Shown in pieces: positions 42,880 through 52,982 of a stretch of DNA of 63,013 bases. The stretch comes from an uncultured Acetatifactor sp. Lineage in GTDB: Bacteria > Bacillota > Clostridia > Lachnospirales > Lachnospiraceae. The stretch is from assembly GCA_947629645.1 (NCBI GenBank), contig CANREV010000018.1:1-63013 (forward strand), read 5' to 3'. The translations under genes and the position numbers were made by a program. A model generated the notes under the pieces. The model made no database searches and was not told the origin of the DNA. It saw nothing but the letters and a program-made list of their open reading frames with translations. Position 1 is the stretch's first letter. Every line of letters begins with the position of its first letter.

Positions 42880-43578
42880 TCAAAGCAGCGCCTGCTCCTT
42901 AAAACTGGTATACTGATTGTCCCCGATGATAATGTGGTCCAGCAGCGGGATATCCATTTTATCCCCCAGTTCTTTTACGTTTTGGGTCAGTTCCAGATCA
43001 GCCCTGCTGGGAGCGGGATCTCCGCTGGGATGATTGTGCACCAGCAAAATGTTGACCGCGCCGCATTGAAGCGCCGCCAGAAAAATTTCTCTTGGAGAGA
43101 TCAAAGACATCCTTACGCTGCCATCGGAAATCTTCTGCTCTGAAAGCAGCTGTCCCTTGGCGTCCAGACATACCAGGACAACGCATTCCGTCTTTTTATG
43201 CCGCAGCTTTTCCATGAAATAGGCGGCCACCTGGCCGGAGCTGTGAAAAGAAATGCCCTCTCCCGCCTTTGCCGCGCTCATCCGCATGGACAGTTCCGCA
43301 AGGCATTTGAGCTTCACGGCTTTCACCTGGCCGATCCCCTTGATGCCAAGGAGATCCTTTAAGGTCACATCGTACAGTCCCAGCAATCCTTCCTTCGGGT
43401 ATTTTGCCAGCCCCAGAACCTGTTGGGCCAGCTGCAGCGCACTGCAGTCTTTCGTCCCGGTCCGGATGATGATAGCCAGAAGTTCCGCTTCCGTCAGGCT
43501 TTCCGGTCCAAACCTGAGAAACCGTTCATAGGGAAGGGTCTGTGCCTGACAAAGTTGTTTTTTGTATTCGGTTGCCAT
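42880..43578 (-). CDS. radC: RadC family protein (JAMM/MPN domain)
   Basis: This 232-residue protein has N-terminal helix-hairpin-helix motifs (KDLLGIKGIGQVKAVKL) and a C-terminal JAB metalloprotease-like domain with the zinc motif HNHPSGDPAPSRAD. The name RadC is historical; a repair role is doubtful and its function is open. Placement just upstream of mreB is standard in Firmicutes. ATG 43578 has GGAG; a longer start at 43608 is unlikely. Confidence 0.92.
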   Translation of the reverse strand: MATEYKKQLCQAQTLPYERFLRFGPESLTEAELLAIIIRTGTKDCSALQLAQQVLGLAKYPKEGLLGLYDVTLKDLLGIKGIGQVKAVKLKCLAELSMRMSAAKAGEGISFHSSGQVAAYFMEKLRHKKTECVVLVCLDAKGQLLSEQKISDGSVRMSLISPREIFLAALQCGAVNILLVHNHPSGDPAPSRADLELTQNVKELGDKMDIPLLDHIIIGDNQYTSFKEQALL

Positions 43579-43615
43579 ATCCTTTTCTCCTGCAACCCTC
43601 TCCGACACGCAGGAC

Positions 43616-43855
43616 TTATCTGATAAAACGATAGATCACCAGCGCGATGGCCACGCCGATGACGCTGGCTATGGTGATCTGTATGGTAAGGCCAAACGTC
43701 AGCACAATGAACCCCAGATCCAGCACAATGGGGGAACTGAGCCCGAAAGCCTGACCATAGTTTAAAAAGCTTCCTTCAAAAAAAGTACCTATAAAACGGC
43801 CGATCACAAATCCCACCAGCACCAGTACGACCAGCACCCAATTTACTCTTCTCAA
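43616..43855 (-). CDS. DUF4321 small membrane protein
   Basis: This 79-residue protein is almost entirely two hydrophobic helices: VLVVLVLVGFVIGRFIG near the N-terminus and a C-terminal one with IASVIGVAIALVIY. It matches DUF4321, commonly encoded upstream of radC/mreB. The function is unknown. Confidence 0.8.
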   Translation of the reverse strand: MRRVNWVLVVLVLVGFVIGRFIGTFFEGSFLNYGQAFGLSSPIVLDLGFIVLTFGLTIQITIASVIGVAIALVIYRFIR

Positions 43856-44001
43856 AGTATTTCCTCTTCTTTCCTTTGCATATCAGGAATCTTTTCCCGC
43901 CCATAAAGCGGCCGATGACCGGCCGTCTTGGAAAAGATTTCCCTCATACGTCTTTTAATAGTATCACAAAATCGGCCAACTGTATATAAATTTCATAGAT
44001 T

Positions 44002-45345
44002 TTATTTTGATGTTTTTCTACATTTTACTCCATGGCCCGCTTTCCTAAGCGCCTCCTTATCGATCAGTCCCGCGTCCATGAGGGACTGTAGCGACTTCAG
44101 GATTCCGAATTTTGCGTGCTGCCAGGTCAGCCCTCCCTGAAAATACACCGTGTAGGGCGGCTTGACGGGGCCGTCTGCAGACAACTCGATGGACGACCCT
44201 GACACAAAAGCGCCTGCGGCCATAATGACCTGAGCGTCATATCCCGGCATATCCCAGGGCTGGGGCGTCACATGGCTGTCTACCGGCGCCGCGGACTGAA
44301 TGCCCCGACAGAAGTTAATCACGCCCTCCGGTTGTCCAAACGTGACAGCCTGGATAATGTCATGGCGGCTTTCACTTCCGTCCGGCGCCACTTGATATCC
44401 CAGATTTTCATAAAGGCGGGCCGCAAATACAGCTCCCTTCAGAGCGCTGGCGGTAACGGTGGGAGCAAGGAACAGCCCCTGATAGAAATCCTTTAAAATT
44501 CCCAGAGAAGCGCCCACTTCCCTGCCAAGTCCCGGGGACGTCAGCCGATAAGCGGCATTCTCGACACATTCTTTGGCTCCGACAATATATCCGCCAATTG
44601 GCGCAAGACCCCCGCCCGGATTTTTGATCAGCGAACCCACCACCATATCCGCCCCCGCATCGATGGGCTCTCTCTCCTCCACAAACTCACCGTAGCAGTT
44701 ATCCACCATGCAGATCACGTCCGGTTTGATCTTTTTGATAAAAGCAATGAGTTCCCCGATGCGCTCCACGGAAAGGGTGGGTCTGGTCTGGTAGCCTTTG
44801 GAACGCTGGATGGTGACGAGACGTGTCCTGGAACAGAGGCTCTTTTTGATATTTTCATAGTCGAAATCGCCGTTTTCCAAAAGATCCACCTGTCTGTATG
44901 TGACGCCGTACTCCGCCAACGACCCCCTGGAAGGCCGTATCCCGATCACTTCCTCCAACGTGTCATAAGGCTTTCCCACCGGGGAGAAAAGCTCGTCCCC
45001 CGGCCGCAGATTGCTCATCAGCGCCAGCGCCAGCGCATGAGTCCCACAGGTGATCTGAGGACGCACCAGGGCATCCTCAGCATGGAATACGTCCGCATAG
45101 ACCGCTTCCAGTGTATCCCGTCCCAGATCATTGTAACCATAACCTGTCGTTCCCAGAAGGCAGGCCTCGCTGACCTGATTTTTCTGCATGGCACGCAGCA
45201 CTTTTAACTGGTTGTACTCCGCCACATCATCGATCTGCTCAAACCGCTCCTTAAGGCCCTCCAGCACGATTTTTCCGTATTCATATACCTCATTGGAGAT
45301 TCCCATACTCCCGTAAAGTTCTCCCGTTCCTCCTCTGGTATCCAT
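44002..45345 (-). CDS. ynbB: Methionine gamma-lyase-like PLP enzyme (YnbB)
   Basis: This 447-residue fold-type I PLP enzyme of the Met_gamma_lyase family (Bacillus YnbB; once called aluminium resistance protein) has the PLP Lys in GSLIKNPGGGLAPIGGY and the Asp in MVDNCYGEFVEE. The actual reaction is unproven. It is encoded after miaA, as in other Firmicutes (hfq-ynbB region). The start ATG 45345 follows GGAGG; a Met at residue 14 is possible. Confidence 0.88.
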   Translation of the reverse strand: MDTRGGTGELYGSMGISNEVYEYGKIVLEGLKERFEQIDDVAEYNQLKVLRAMQKNQVSEACLLGTTGYGYNDLGRDTLEAVYADVFHAEDALVRPQITCGTHALALALMSNLRPGDELFSPVGKPYDTLEEVIGIRPSRGSLAEYGVTYRQVDLLENGDFDYENIKKSLCSRTRLVTIQRSKGYQTRPTLSVERIGELIAFIKKIKPDVICMVDNCYGEFVEEREPIDAGADMVVGSLIKNPGGGLAPIGGYIVGAKECVENAAYRLTSPGLGREVGASLGILKDFYQGLFLAPTVTASALKGAVFAARLYENLGYQVAPDGSESRHDIIQAVTFGQPEGVINFCRGIQSAAPVDSHVTPQPWDMPGYDAQVIMAAGAFVSGSSIELSADGPVKPPYTVYFQGGLTWQHAKFGILKSLQSLMDAGLIDKEALRKAGHGVKCRKTSK

Positions 45346-45366
45346 CTTTTCCGATATCCTCCGTTT

Positions 45367-46338
45367 TCAAACTGTCTTTTCCAGAATCTGACGCTTTCTT
45401 AGAATTTCCAGCATAAACGCCAGAATCCTCTGCTCATCATAATCAAACTCGTTTTTATTGATCCAGATGACGTCCTTTTCCCGTCTGAACCATGTCAGCT
45501 GCCGCTTGGCAAAATGCCTGGTATCTCTCTTTAAGGTCTCCACCGCCTGTTCATAAGTGCACTCTCCCTCCAGCCAGGCAAGGATTTCTTTGTAGCCCAG
45601 GCCCTGCATAGAGACCATTCCCCTGTGGCATCCCAGTTTCCGAAGGCCTTCCACCTCCGCTATAAGGCCCTGCCTGAGCATCTCATCGACCCGCTCTTCG
45701 ATCTGTCCGTACAGTCGTTCCCGCAGGTCGTTGAGCACAAAATAACAGGAGCGGTAAGCGCTTCCTTTTTCCCTCTCCTGCCGGTTGTGCGCGGATATTT
45801 TCTCTCCCGTCTGCCTGTAGTACTCCAGCGCGCGGATCATGCGCTTTACATTGTTGGGATGGATGGCACAGGCCGCCTCGGGGTCCGCCTTGAGCAGCAT
45901 CCGGTGCAGCGCCTGGGATCCTTCCCGCTCTGCCAGCGCCTCCAACTGCCCGCGGTAGACAAAATCTTCTTCATTTTCCGTAAAATCAACATCTCTTAAA
46001 AGAGCCTGAATGTAAAAGCCGGTCCCTCCCGTCACAACAGGGATATGCCCTCTCTCATAGATCCCCGCAAGTGCTTCTTTGGCGCGTTTTTGAAAGATTG
46101 TCACATTAAACGGCTCCCAGGGTTCCAGAATATCGATCATGTGATGGGGAACTTCCTGCATCTGCTCCCTGGTTATTTTGGCCGAACCAATATCCATCCG
46201 TCTGTAGACCTGCATGGAATCGGCGGACAAAATTTCTCCCGACACCGCTTTGGCCAAAGCAATGGAAAGCTTTGTCTTCCCTACCGCCGTAGGACCGGCG
46301 AGAACGATCATGGGATTTTGCGCCGTCACATTTTCCAT
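45367..46338 (-). CDS. miaA: tRNA dimethylallyltransferase
   Basis: This 323-residue enzyme adds the isopentenyl group to A37 of tRNAs reading UNN codons. The P-loop GPTAVGKTKLS, the substrate loop SADSMQVYRRMDIGSAK and the helical insertion VKRMIRALEYYRQTG are intact. MiaB, encoded about 5 kb upstream in the same strand run, then adds the methylthio group to the same base. Confidence 0.95.
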   Translation of the reverse strand: MENVTAQNPMIVLAGPTAVGKTKLSIALAKAVSGEILSADSMQVYRRMDIGSAKITREQMQEVPHHMIDILEPWEPFNVTIFQKRAKEALAGIYERGHIPVVTGGTGFYIQALLRDVDFTENEEDFVYRGQLEALAEREGSQALHRMLLKADPEAACAIHPNNVKRMIRALEYYRQTGEKISAHNRQEREKGSAYRSCYFVLNDLRERLYGQIEERVDEMLRQGLIAEVEGLRKLGCHRGMVSMQGLGYKEILAWLEGECTYEQAVETLKRDTRHFAKRQLTWFRREKDVIWINKNEFDYDEQRILAFMLEILRKRQILEKTV

Positions 46339-46392
46339 GTGTTTACTCCTTCCTTGTCTGAAATTAGTTCCGCACCAGCCCGGATCCCGACC

Positions 46393-48513
46393 TCAATCCA
46401 CGATCCTTTTAAATTTCCGTTCCATTTCATATTTCGACATCGACACAACAGTGGGGCGTCCGTGGGGACAGTTGTAGGGATTATCCAGCGTCAAAAGTTC
46501 ATCGATCAACGCTTCCGCCTCGGAAAAGCTTAAAAGCTGATTGCCTTTTACCGCGGCCTTACAGGACATGGAGGCGATCTTTTCTTCGATCACACGGATA
46601 TTGCCGAAGTTTGTTCCCTCCGCCAGCTGGTCCAGCACTTCCAGAAACATCTCACGCTCGTTGCATCCGTACAGATCGGCGGGCACGCTGCGCAGCGCGT
46701 ACTCGCTGCCGCCAAAGGCTTCCACTTCAAATCCGAGGGAAGTAAACACGTCCAGATTTTCCTTTAAGACCGATTCCTCCTGACCGGAGAGGCTGACGAT
46801 CACAGGCGGCATCAGCGTCTGCGAAACCACGCTTTTCTCCCTGTATTGTTTCATCAGACGTTCGTAATTGACCTTCTCGTGCGCCGCGTGCTGGTCGATC
46901 ATCATAAGCTTATCCTCAAACTGCACCAGCCAGTAAGTCTCAAACACCTGCCCGATAATGCGGAAACGGGAACGGTTATCCGCCTGCAGGATCTTTTCCT
47001 CAAACAGGTCAAGCTGCGTTGGGCAAACGGCCGGCCGTTCTTTTTCTTCAGGAGGATTTAAGGCCGGGTCAGAAGCGGATTCCGGCAGTTCCGAAGTTTC
47101 CGAAAAGAATTCTTCCTCCCCAACGCCGCTTTCACTGTTGTTGCTTTCATTGTTGCCATTTTCACTGTTGCCGCTTTCATTGTTGCCGCTTTCACTGTTT
47201 TCCGCATGAGATGTTAAATTTGCGCTGTCCATGGTGTTTGGAGAAACTTTTGTCAGATCTGCCGCATTTTTGACGACTTCTGTATCATTTTTCTGTATTT
47301 TCACCCTGGTCCAGACAGGATTTTGCATAAAATCCTGCATTTCGGTCTTTTGAATCTTCATCTCGGCGGCTGCCGTCTGATATTTTGCCTCTTCTTCCAC
47401 GCGATAACTCGCAGTACGATTCACCTCGAAGGGCTCCGGCGCCTGTCTGTCTTCTTCTTTCCGCCCGGAAGCCTTCTCCCCTTTTTGCTCCCGCTTTGTC
47501 CCGATGATGGCTTCCGGTATCATCTCCTGACTGCGAAGCGTATCCCGCACGGACTCTGCAAGGAAATTGCCGAATTCTATGGGATTGCTGAACCTGACAT
47601 CCATTTTCGAGGGGTGCACATTGACGTCTACCCGGTCGGCCTCCATATTGATATGCAGCACGCAAAAAGGGAATTTGTGCTGCATCAGATATTCCTTGTA
47701 GCCTTCCTCCACCGACCGTGACACCACATTACTGCGGATAAATCTGCCGTTGATAAAATAAATCTCAAAATTGCGATTGGAACGCACCATTACAGGCTTA
47801 CCAAGATATCCCTCCAACACAAGGCCGTCCTTTTGCACCCTGAGAGGTACCAGCGCGGCTGCCGTTTCCCTGCCGTAAATCCGGTAGATTACCTCCCTTA
47901 AGTCCCCGTTTCCCGAAGTGTGGAACCTCATCTGATTACCTGCCACCAGTTTAAAAGAGATGTCAGGTCTCGAAAGCGCCAGATGTTCCATCAGATCTAT
48001 GATATATCCGCCCTCCGTGGCAGGCTGCTTTAAAAATTTCCTTCTGACCGGCGTGTTAAAGAAAAGATTGCGCATAACAAATGTAGTACCCTCCGGCGCC
48101 CCTACCTCCTCAAATTCGATCTCCTTTGCGCCCTCTAACAGGATGCGGCACCCGGTAACACTATCCCTGGTCTTAGTGATCACTTCCACTTTTGCCACCG
48201 CTGCAATGCTGGAGAGCGCCTCGCCGCGAAATCCAAGACTGGAAATCCTTGTCAGATCGGAGGCATTTTCAATCTTGCTGGTAGCATGGCGCAAAAAAGC
48301 GGTGCGAAGCTGGCTTCGCTCCATTCCCATGCCATTGTCCGTCACACGGATAAACTCGATTCCTCCGTCCCGTATCTCAACGGTGACTGCAGTGGCTCCT
48401 GCGTCCACGGCGTTCTCCACCAGTTCCTTCACAACGCTGGAGGGTCTCTCCACCACTTCGCCTGCGGCGATCTTATCTATAGTTTCCGAATCCAATACAT
48501 GTATCTGTGCCAT
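46393..48513 (-). CDS. mutL: DNA mismatch repair protein MutL
   Basis: This 706-residue protein has an N-terminal GHL ATPase (ENAVDAGATA, DNGMGM, GFRGEALSS). A long low-complexity linker (about 370-490) includes a Ser/Asn/Gly/Glu repeat tract, encoded at about 47130-47199. The C-terminal endonuclease domain has DQHAAHEKVNYE (metal site), SCKAAVKGNQ and CPHGRPT. These mark the nicking type of MutL, found in bacteria without MutH. It follows mutS by 81 bp. Confidence 0.95.
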   Translation of the reverse strand: MAQIHVLDSETIDKIAAGEVVERPSSVVKELVENAVDAGATAVTVEIRDGGIEFIRVTDNGMGMERSQLRTAFLRHATSKIENASDLTRISSLGFRGEALSSIAAVAKVEVITKTRDSVTGCRILLEGAKEIEFEEVGAPEGTTFVMRNLFFNTPVRRKFLKQPATEGGYIIDLMEHLALSRPDISFKLVAGNQMRFHTSGNGDLREVIYRIYGRETAAALVPLRVQKDGLVLEGYLGKPVMVRSNRNFEIYFINGRFIRSNVVSRSVEEGYKEYLMQHKFPFCVLHINMEADRVDVNVHPSKMDVRFSNPIEFGNFLAESVRDTLRSQEMIPEAIIGTKREQKGEKASGRKEEDRQAPEPFEVNRTASYRVEEEAKYQTAAAEMKIQKTEMQDFMQNPVWTRVKIQKNDTEVVKNAADLTKVSPNTMDSANLTSHAENSESGNNESGNSENGNNESNNSESGVGEEEFFSETSELPESASDPALNPPEEKERPAVCPTQLDLFEEKILQADNRSRFRIIGQVFETYWLVQFEDKLMMIDQHAAHEKVNYERLMKQYREKSVVSQTLMPPVIVSLSGQEESVLKENLDVFTSLGFEVEAFGGSEYALRSVPADLYGCNEREMFLEVLDQLAEGTNFGNIRVIEEKIASMSCKAAVKGNQLLSFSEAEALIDELLTLDNPYNCPHGRPTVVSMSKYEMERKFKRIVD

Positions 48514-48594
48514 GTTTTTACGCTTTCTCTGTTTATCCGGGTCCCCGCCGTTTTAAATGCCATTTCGGAGCGTCACAACTCTGTTGCGGAAAGG

Positions 48595-51267
48595 CTACCA
48601 CCTGTTTTTCAGTTTGTTCTGCAGCCTGTATAACGCGTTCAGCGCATCGATCGGCGCCATGGTGTTGACCTCCAGTTCCATCAATTCCTTTAACACATCC
48701 TCATCCGTCACAGTGTCAAAAAGCGACATCTGTGCCAGATCCACTTCATCCAGTTTCTCAGGTTTATGAGGTTTGCTTTCCCCTTTTACATCAACGGAAA
48801 TGCTTTGAACCTTCTCGGTAATATCGTTATCACTAAGCTGCTTGGCGATCTCTTTGGCGCGGTCTATAATCATGTCCGGCACGCCTGCCAGTTTAGCCAC
48901 CTGGATACCGTAGCTGCGGTCCGCACCGCCCTTGATAATCTTTCTTAAGAAAATGATATCATCTCCGCGCTCTTTCACGGCGATACAGTAATTGTTCACA
49001 TTGCTCATCTTGCCTTCCAGCTCGGTGAGCTCATGGTAATGGGTGGCAAAAAGCGTCTTTGCCCCCAAAAGCTTCCGGTTGCTGATGTGCTCGATCACCG
49101 CCCATGCAATGCTGAGGCCGTCAAAGGTAGAAGTTCCGCGTCCGATCTCATCCAGGATCAGAAGGCTGTCTGACGTGGCGTTTCTAAGGATATTGGCCAC
49201 CTCGTTCATCTCCACCATAAAAGTGGACTGGCCGCTGGCCAGATCATCGGATGCCCCTACTCTGGTAAAAATCCTGTCCACAATGCCGATATTTGCTCTC
49301 TTTGCGGGCACAAAACAGCCGATCTGCGCCATCAGTACGATCAATGCGGTCTGGCGCATGTAGGTGGATTTTCCTGCCATATTAGGGCCTGTGATAATGC
49401 TGATACAGTGGCTTGCATTGTCCAGATAGGTATCGTTTGCGATAAACAGATCATTGTTTATCATTTGCTCTACCACAGGATGCCTGCCGTCCCTGATGTC
49501 GATGATTCCCTTTTCGTTTAACTCGGGACGCACATAATGATTCCGTTCCGATACCAGAGAGAGGGAGGCATATACGTCCAGTCGCGCGATCGCTTTGGCT
49601 GTTTTCTGGATGCGCTCCAGTTCCATGGCGATGGAATCCCGTATCTTGCAGAACAGGTCGTATTCCAGGTTGGTCAGCTTATCTTCCGCGTTTAAGATGG
49701 TGTCTTCCAGTTCTTTCAGCCGAGGGGTGGTATAGCGTTCCGCGTTGGCCAGCGTCTGTTTGCGGATATAATCCTCCGGCACCATATCCTTGTAGGAATT
49801 GGTCACTTCAAAATAATAACCGAAGACTTTGTTGTATTTGATCTTCAGGTTTTTGATGCCGGTGCGCTCCCTGTCCTGCTCCTCTAACTGGGCGATCCAC
49901 TGTTTGCCGTCCCTTCTGGCGCTCCTTAAAGTGTCGATGGTCTCATCGAAACCGTCTTTTATCATGCCGCCCTCGCGAATGGTGACCGGAGGCTCTTCCT
50001 CAATGGAAGAAAGAATCAGCTGATAAATGTCTTCCAAGCCGTCTATGTCATTGTTGATCTGCGTTAATTCTTCCTTGGAAAACTCCTGCAATACCGTCTT
50101 GATGTGGGGCAGCATTTCGAGGGAATTGCGAAAAGCGATAAAGTCCCTGGGGTTGGCCGTCTTGTAAGTAACCTTGCTGAGCAGCCTCTCCAGATCGTAG
50201 ACAGGGTTTAAATATTCCCGGATCTCATCTCTGGATACGCTGTCGTTATTTAATTCCTCTATGGCGTCCAGCCGTTTCTCCATCTGTGCTCTGTCAATCA
50301 GAGGCTGTTCGATCATGCTGCGAAGCAGCCTGCCTCCCATGGCGGTTTTCGTCTTATCCAACACCCAGAGAAGGGAACCTCTTTTCTGCTTTTCCCTGAG
50401 CGTTTCCGTCAACTCCAGATTCCGTCTGGTAGAACTGTCAAGCAGCATGTATTTGCTGGTCAGATAAGGATAGATATGGGTAAAATGAACAAGCTCCGTC
50501 TTCTGCGTCTCGTAAAGATACTGCAAAAGCGCTCCCGCCGCCAGCATTCCTACAGGAAAATCCTCAATTCCGAGCCCCGTCAGCGTATTGACCTTAAAGT
50601 GTTTTAAAAGGACGCGCTTACATCCCTCATCGTCAAAAAGATGGGTTTCCAGCGCGTGTACGGATATGTGATATCTGTTTTTTAACTCGTCCACCTCAAA
50701 ACCGCTGACTAAAAAAGCATCGTTGCAGATGATCTCCGAAGGCTCATATTTCATCAGCTCATCATTTAACTTCTTTAAATCTTCCACCTCGGTCAGATAA
50801 TAGTCTCCCGTTGTGACATCCGCCACGGAAATTCCGATCCGCGTGGGCGTGTAGGTGATGCACATCAGGAAATTATTTTTCGACTCCTCCAGCGACTGCA
50901 CATTCAGGTTGGTTCCAGGCGTGACGATCCGCACCACCTCGCGCTTCACCAGTCCCTTTGCCAGCTTAGGATCCTCGATCTGTTCGCAGATAGCCACCTT
51001 ATATCCTCTGCTGACCAGTTTGGTCAAATACCCTTCCACCGCATGATACGGCACGCCGCACATGGGCGCGCGTTCCTCCAGACCGCAGGCTTTCCCGGTG
51101 AGGGTGAGTTCCAATTCTTTTGTGACGACCAGCGCATCGTCAAAAAACATTTCGTAAAAATCACCCAGACGATAAAAAAGGATGCAATCGGGATACTGCT
51201 TTTTCGTATCCATATATTGCTGCATCATGGGGGTCAGATCTTCCACGGGAATCTGCTGTTGCGGCAT
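48595..51267 (-). CDS. mutS: DNA mismatch recognition protein MutS
   Basis: This 890-residue ATPase has the Phe-x-Glu mismatch wedge (GDFYEMFFDDA). The core and clamp follow, then the ABC-type ATPase with GPNMAGKSTYMRQ and ILDEIGRGTSTFDG, ending in the short C-terminal tail. It detects mispairs and recruits the MutL encoded next. The ATG at 51267 follows AGGAG; an in-frame Met 90 bp upstream would add a basic Cys-rich stretch of no known family and is disfavoured. Confidence 0.96.
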   Translation of the reverse strand: MPQQQIPVEDLTPMMQQYMDTKKQYPDCILFYRLGDFYEMFFDDALVVTKELELTLTGKACGLEERAPMCGVPYHAVEGYLTKLVSRGYKVAICEQIEDPKLAKGLVKREVVRIVTPGTNLNVQSLEESKNNFLMCITYTPTRIGISVADVTTGDYYLTEVEDLKKLNDELMKYEPSEIICNDAFLVSGFEVDELKNRYHISVHALETHLFDDEGCKRVLLKHFKVNTLTGLGIEDFPVGMLAAGALLQYLYETQKTELVHFTHIYPYLTSKYMLLDSSTRRNLELTETLREKQKRGSLLWVLDKTKTAMGGRLLRSMIEQPLIDRAQMEKRLDAIEELNNDSVSRDEIREYLNPVYDLERLLSKVTYKTANPRDFIAFRNSLEMLPHIKTVLQEFSKEELTQINNDIDGLEDIYQLILSSIEEEPPVTIREGGMIKDGFDETIDTLRSARRDGKQWIAQLEEQDRERTGIKNLKIKYNKVFGYYFEVTNSYKDMVPEDYIRKQTLANAERYTTPRLKELEDTILNAEDKLTNLEYDLFCKIRDSIAMELERIQKTAKAIARLDVYASLSLVSERNHYVRPELNEKGIIDIRDGRHPVVEQMINNDLFIANDTYLDNASHCISIITGPNMAGKSTYMRQTALIVLMAQIGCFVPAKRANIGIVDRIFTRVGASDDLASGQSTFMVEMNEVANILRNATSDSLLILDEIGRGTSTFDGLSIAWAVIEHISNRKLLGAKTLFATHYHELTELEGKMSNVNNYCIAVKERGDDIIFLRKIIKGGADRSYGIQVAKLAGVPDMIIDRAKEIAKQLSDNDITEKVQSISVDVKGESKPHKPEKLDEVDLAQMSLFDTVTDEDVLKELMELEVNTMAPIDALNALYRLQNKLKNRW

Positions 51268-51421
51268 CTTAAGTACACTCCTGTTCTTACGGTTTCCTTG
51301 CGTATACGCAAAAAGGCAAACGCACAATGACTTGCGCATTCGCCTTGATTTTATCACAAAATATCGTGTTTGTAAATCTAAGGAAACAGCGATTCCCGGT
51401 TCCCCGATAACCTCTTGGGCA

Positions 51422-52873
51422 TCACAGTAATTCCCCTATGTAATAAAAGCCATGGCATTCCTTTAAAGACACAGGCAGGATCTTACCGATCACGGAAGCG
51501 TCCGCAGGCACATGGACAACGGTATTGTTGGACAGTCTGCCCGTCACCATGGCGGGATTGCTCTCATTGACTTCCTCCATCAGAACGTCCATCACGCGCC
51601 CCTGGTACTTTGCCGTCTGTTCCTTTGCCGTCTCCTGCACGATTTTTAACAGTCTGTCAAACCCTTCCTTTACCTGGTCCTGGGGCACCTGATCCTCCAT
51701 GGCCGCGGCCGGAGTGCCTGTCCTTTTGGAATAAATGAAGGTAAAGGCGTTGTCAAACTTTACCCTGCGCACCACATCAATGGTTTCTTCCAAATCCTTT
51801 CGCGTCTCGCCGGGGAACCCGACTATAATATCCGTAGTAATGGCTATATCCGGTATTTCCCTGCGGATTTTTAATGCAAGGGCCACATACTGCTCTTTGG
51901 TGTAGCGGCGGTTCATACGTTCCAGAATCTTTGTGGAGCCGGACTGCAGCGGCAGGTGCAGATGGCGGCAGATCTTTTTCGATTCTTTTATCACCTGAAT
52001 CAACTCATCGGATAGATCTTTGGGATGGGAAGTCATAAACCGGATCCTCTGCAATCCCTCTATCTTTTCCACCTCCCTGAGAAGCTGCGCAAAGCTTATG
52101 GGATCTTCCAGATTTTTGCCGTAGGAATTCACATTCTGACCCAGCAGCATGACTTCCACCACGCCCTCCGCCACCAGATTTTTAATCTCTCTGATGATGT
52201 CCTCGGGCTGTCTGCTTCTCTCCCGCCCCCTGACGTAAGGGACGATACAGTAGCTGCAGAAATTGTTGCACCCGAACATAATGTTGATACCGGATTTAAA
52301 AGGATATTTGCGCTCTATGGGAAGTTCCTCGACAATCCGGTCCGTATCCTGCCAGATATCGATGATCATGCCTTTGTTTTCGTTTTCCAGCATGGTCCAC
52401 AAAAGCTCGGCAAACTTGTATATATTATGGGTTCCGAAGATCAGATCCACAAAGGCGTAACTTTTTTTCATTTTTTCGATGACTGCGGGCTCCTGCATCA
52501 TGCAGCCGCAGAGAGCGATCCTCATATCAGGATTCTTTTTCTTATAGCCGTTTAATTCCCCCAGCCTCCCGTACACCTTCTGATTGGCGTTATCGCGGAC
52601 CGTACAGGTGTTAAAGATGACGAAATCCGCCTTTTCGCTGTCAAGGATCTCATACCCCGCCTTGCGCAGGATCCCCGTCAGTTTTTCCGAATCTTTAGCG
52701 TTCATCTGGCAGCCGAAGGTGGTAACGCACGCCGTGGGAACGCGTCCCCTTTTTTCCGCAAAAGCCCTGACCCACAGACGGCACTTTGCAATGAAATAAT
52801 ACTGCCTGTCCGGCTCGCTGACCGGCGGGACAGATCCCGGATCTATCTTGTCAAACCCCATCTCGTTGTTCAT
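51422..52873 (-). CDS. miaB: tRNA-2-methylthio-N6-dimethylallyladenosine synthase
   Basis: This 483-residue radical SAM methylthiotransferase has UPF0004 Cys residues (TFGCQMNAKDSE, NTCTVRDNA, CGCMMQEP), the radical SAM CNNFCSYCIVPY and a C-terminal TRAM domain. It converts i6A37 to ms2i6A37 on tRNA using two clusters. ATG 52873 follows GGGAG; the longer reading frame upstream crosses the tandem repeats and is probably untranslated. Confidence 0.95.
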   Translation of the reverse strand: MNNEMGFDKIDPGSVPPVSEPDRQYYFIAKCRLWVRAFAEKRGRVPTACVTTFGCQMNAKDSEKLTGILRKAGYEILDSEKADFVIFNTCTVRDNANQKVYGRLGELNGYKKKNPDMRIALCGCMMQEPAVIEKMKKSYAFVDLIFGTHNIYKFAELLWTMLENENKGMIIDIWQDTDRIVEELPIERKYPFKSGINIMFGCNNFCSYCIVPYVRGRERSRQPEDIIREIKNLVAEGVVEVMLLGQNVNSYGKNLEDPISFAQLLREVEKIEGLQRIRFMTSHPKDLSDELIQVIKESKKICRHLHLPLQSGSTKILERMNRRYTKEQYVALALKIRREIPDIAITTDIIVGFPGETRKDLEETIDVVRRVKFDNAFTFIYSKRTGTPAAAMEDQVPQDQVKEGFDRLLKIVQETAKEQTAKYQGRVMDVLMEEVNESNPAMVTGRLSNNTVVHVPADASVIGKILPVSLKECHGFYYIGELL

Positions 52874-52900
52874 GTATTTTCTCCCTTTTACCCGGAAAGC

Positions 52901-52982
52901 GTTCATCCATTCCGGCATTCATCCTTTCCAGTGCTCATCCCATCTCCGGCGTTCATCCCTTCCGGTGCTCATCCTTTCCAGC
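52901..52982. repeat. Five imperfect 16-18 bp tandem repeats at the pepT/miaB junction
   Basis: Units 52901-52916, 52917-52932, 52933-52950, 52951-52966 and 52967-52982 share the pattern (G/A)(T/C)TCATCC-x-TTCC(G/A)G. On the minus strand each reads like the last codons and stop of pepT plus a GGAA/GGATG run, so the stop-codon region of pepT has been amplified. The last unit lies inside the gene. Confidence 0.8.

Noticed and set aside
48595..51357. Upstream in-frame extension of mutS to 51357
   Set aside because: The extra 30 residues are Cys/Arg-rich with no ribosome binding site; AGGAG fits the ATG at 51267.
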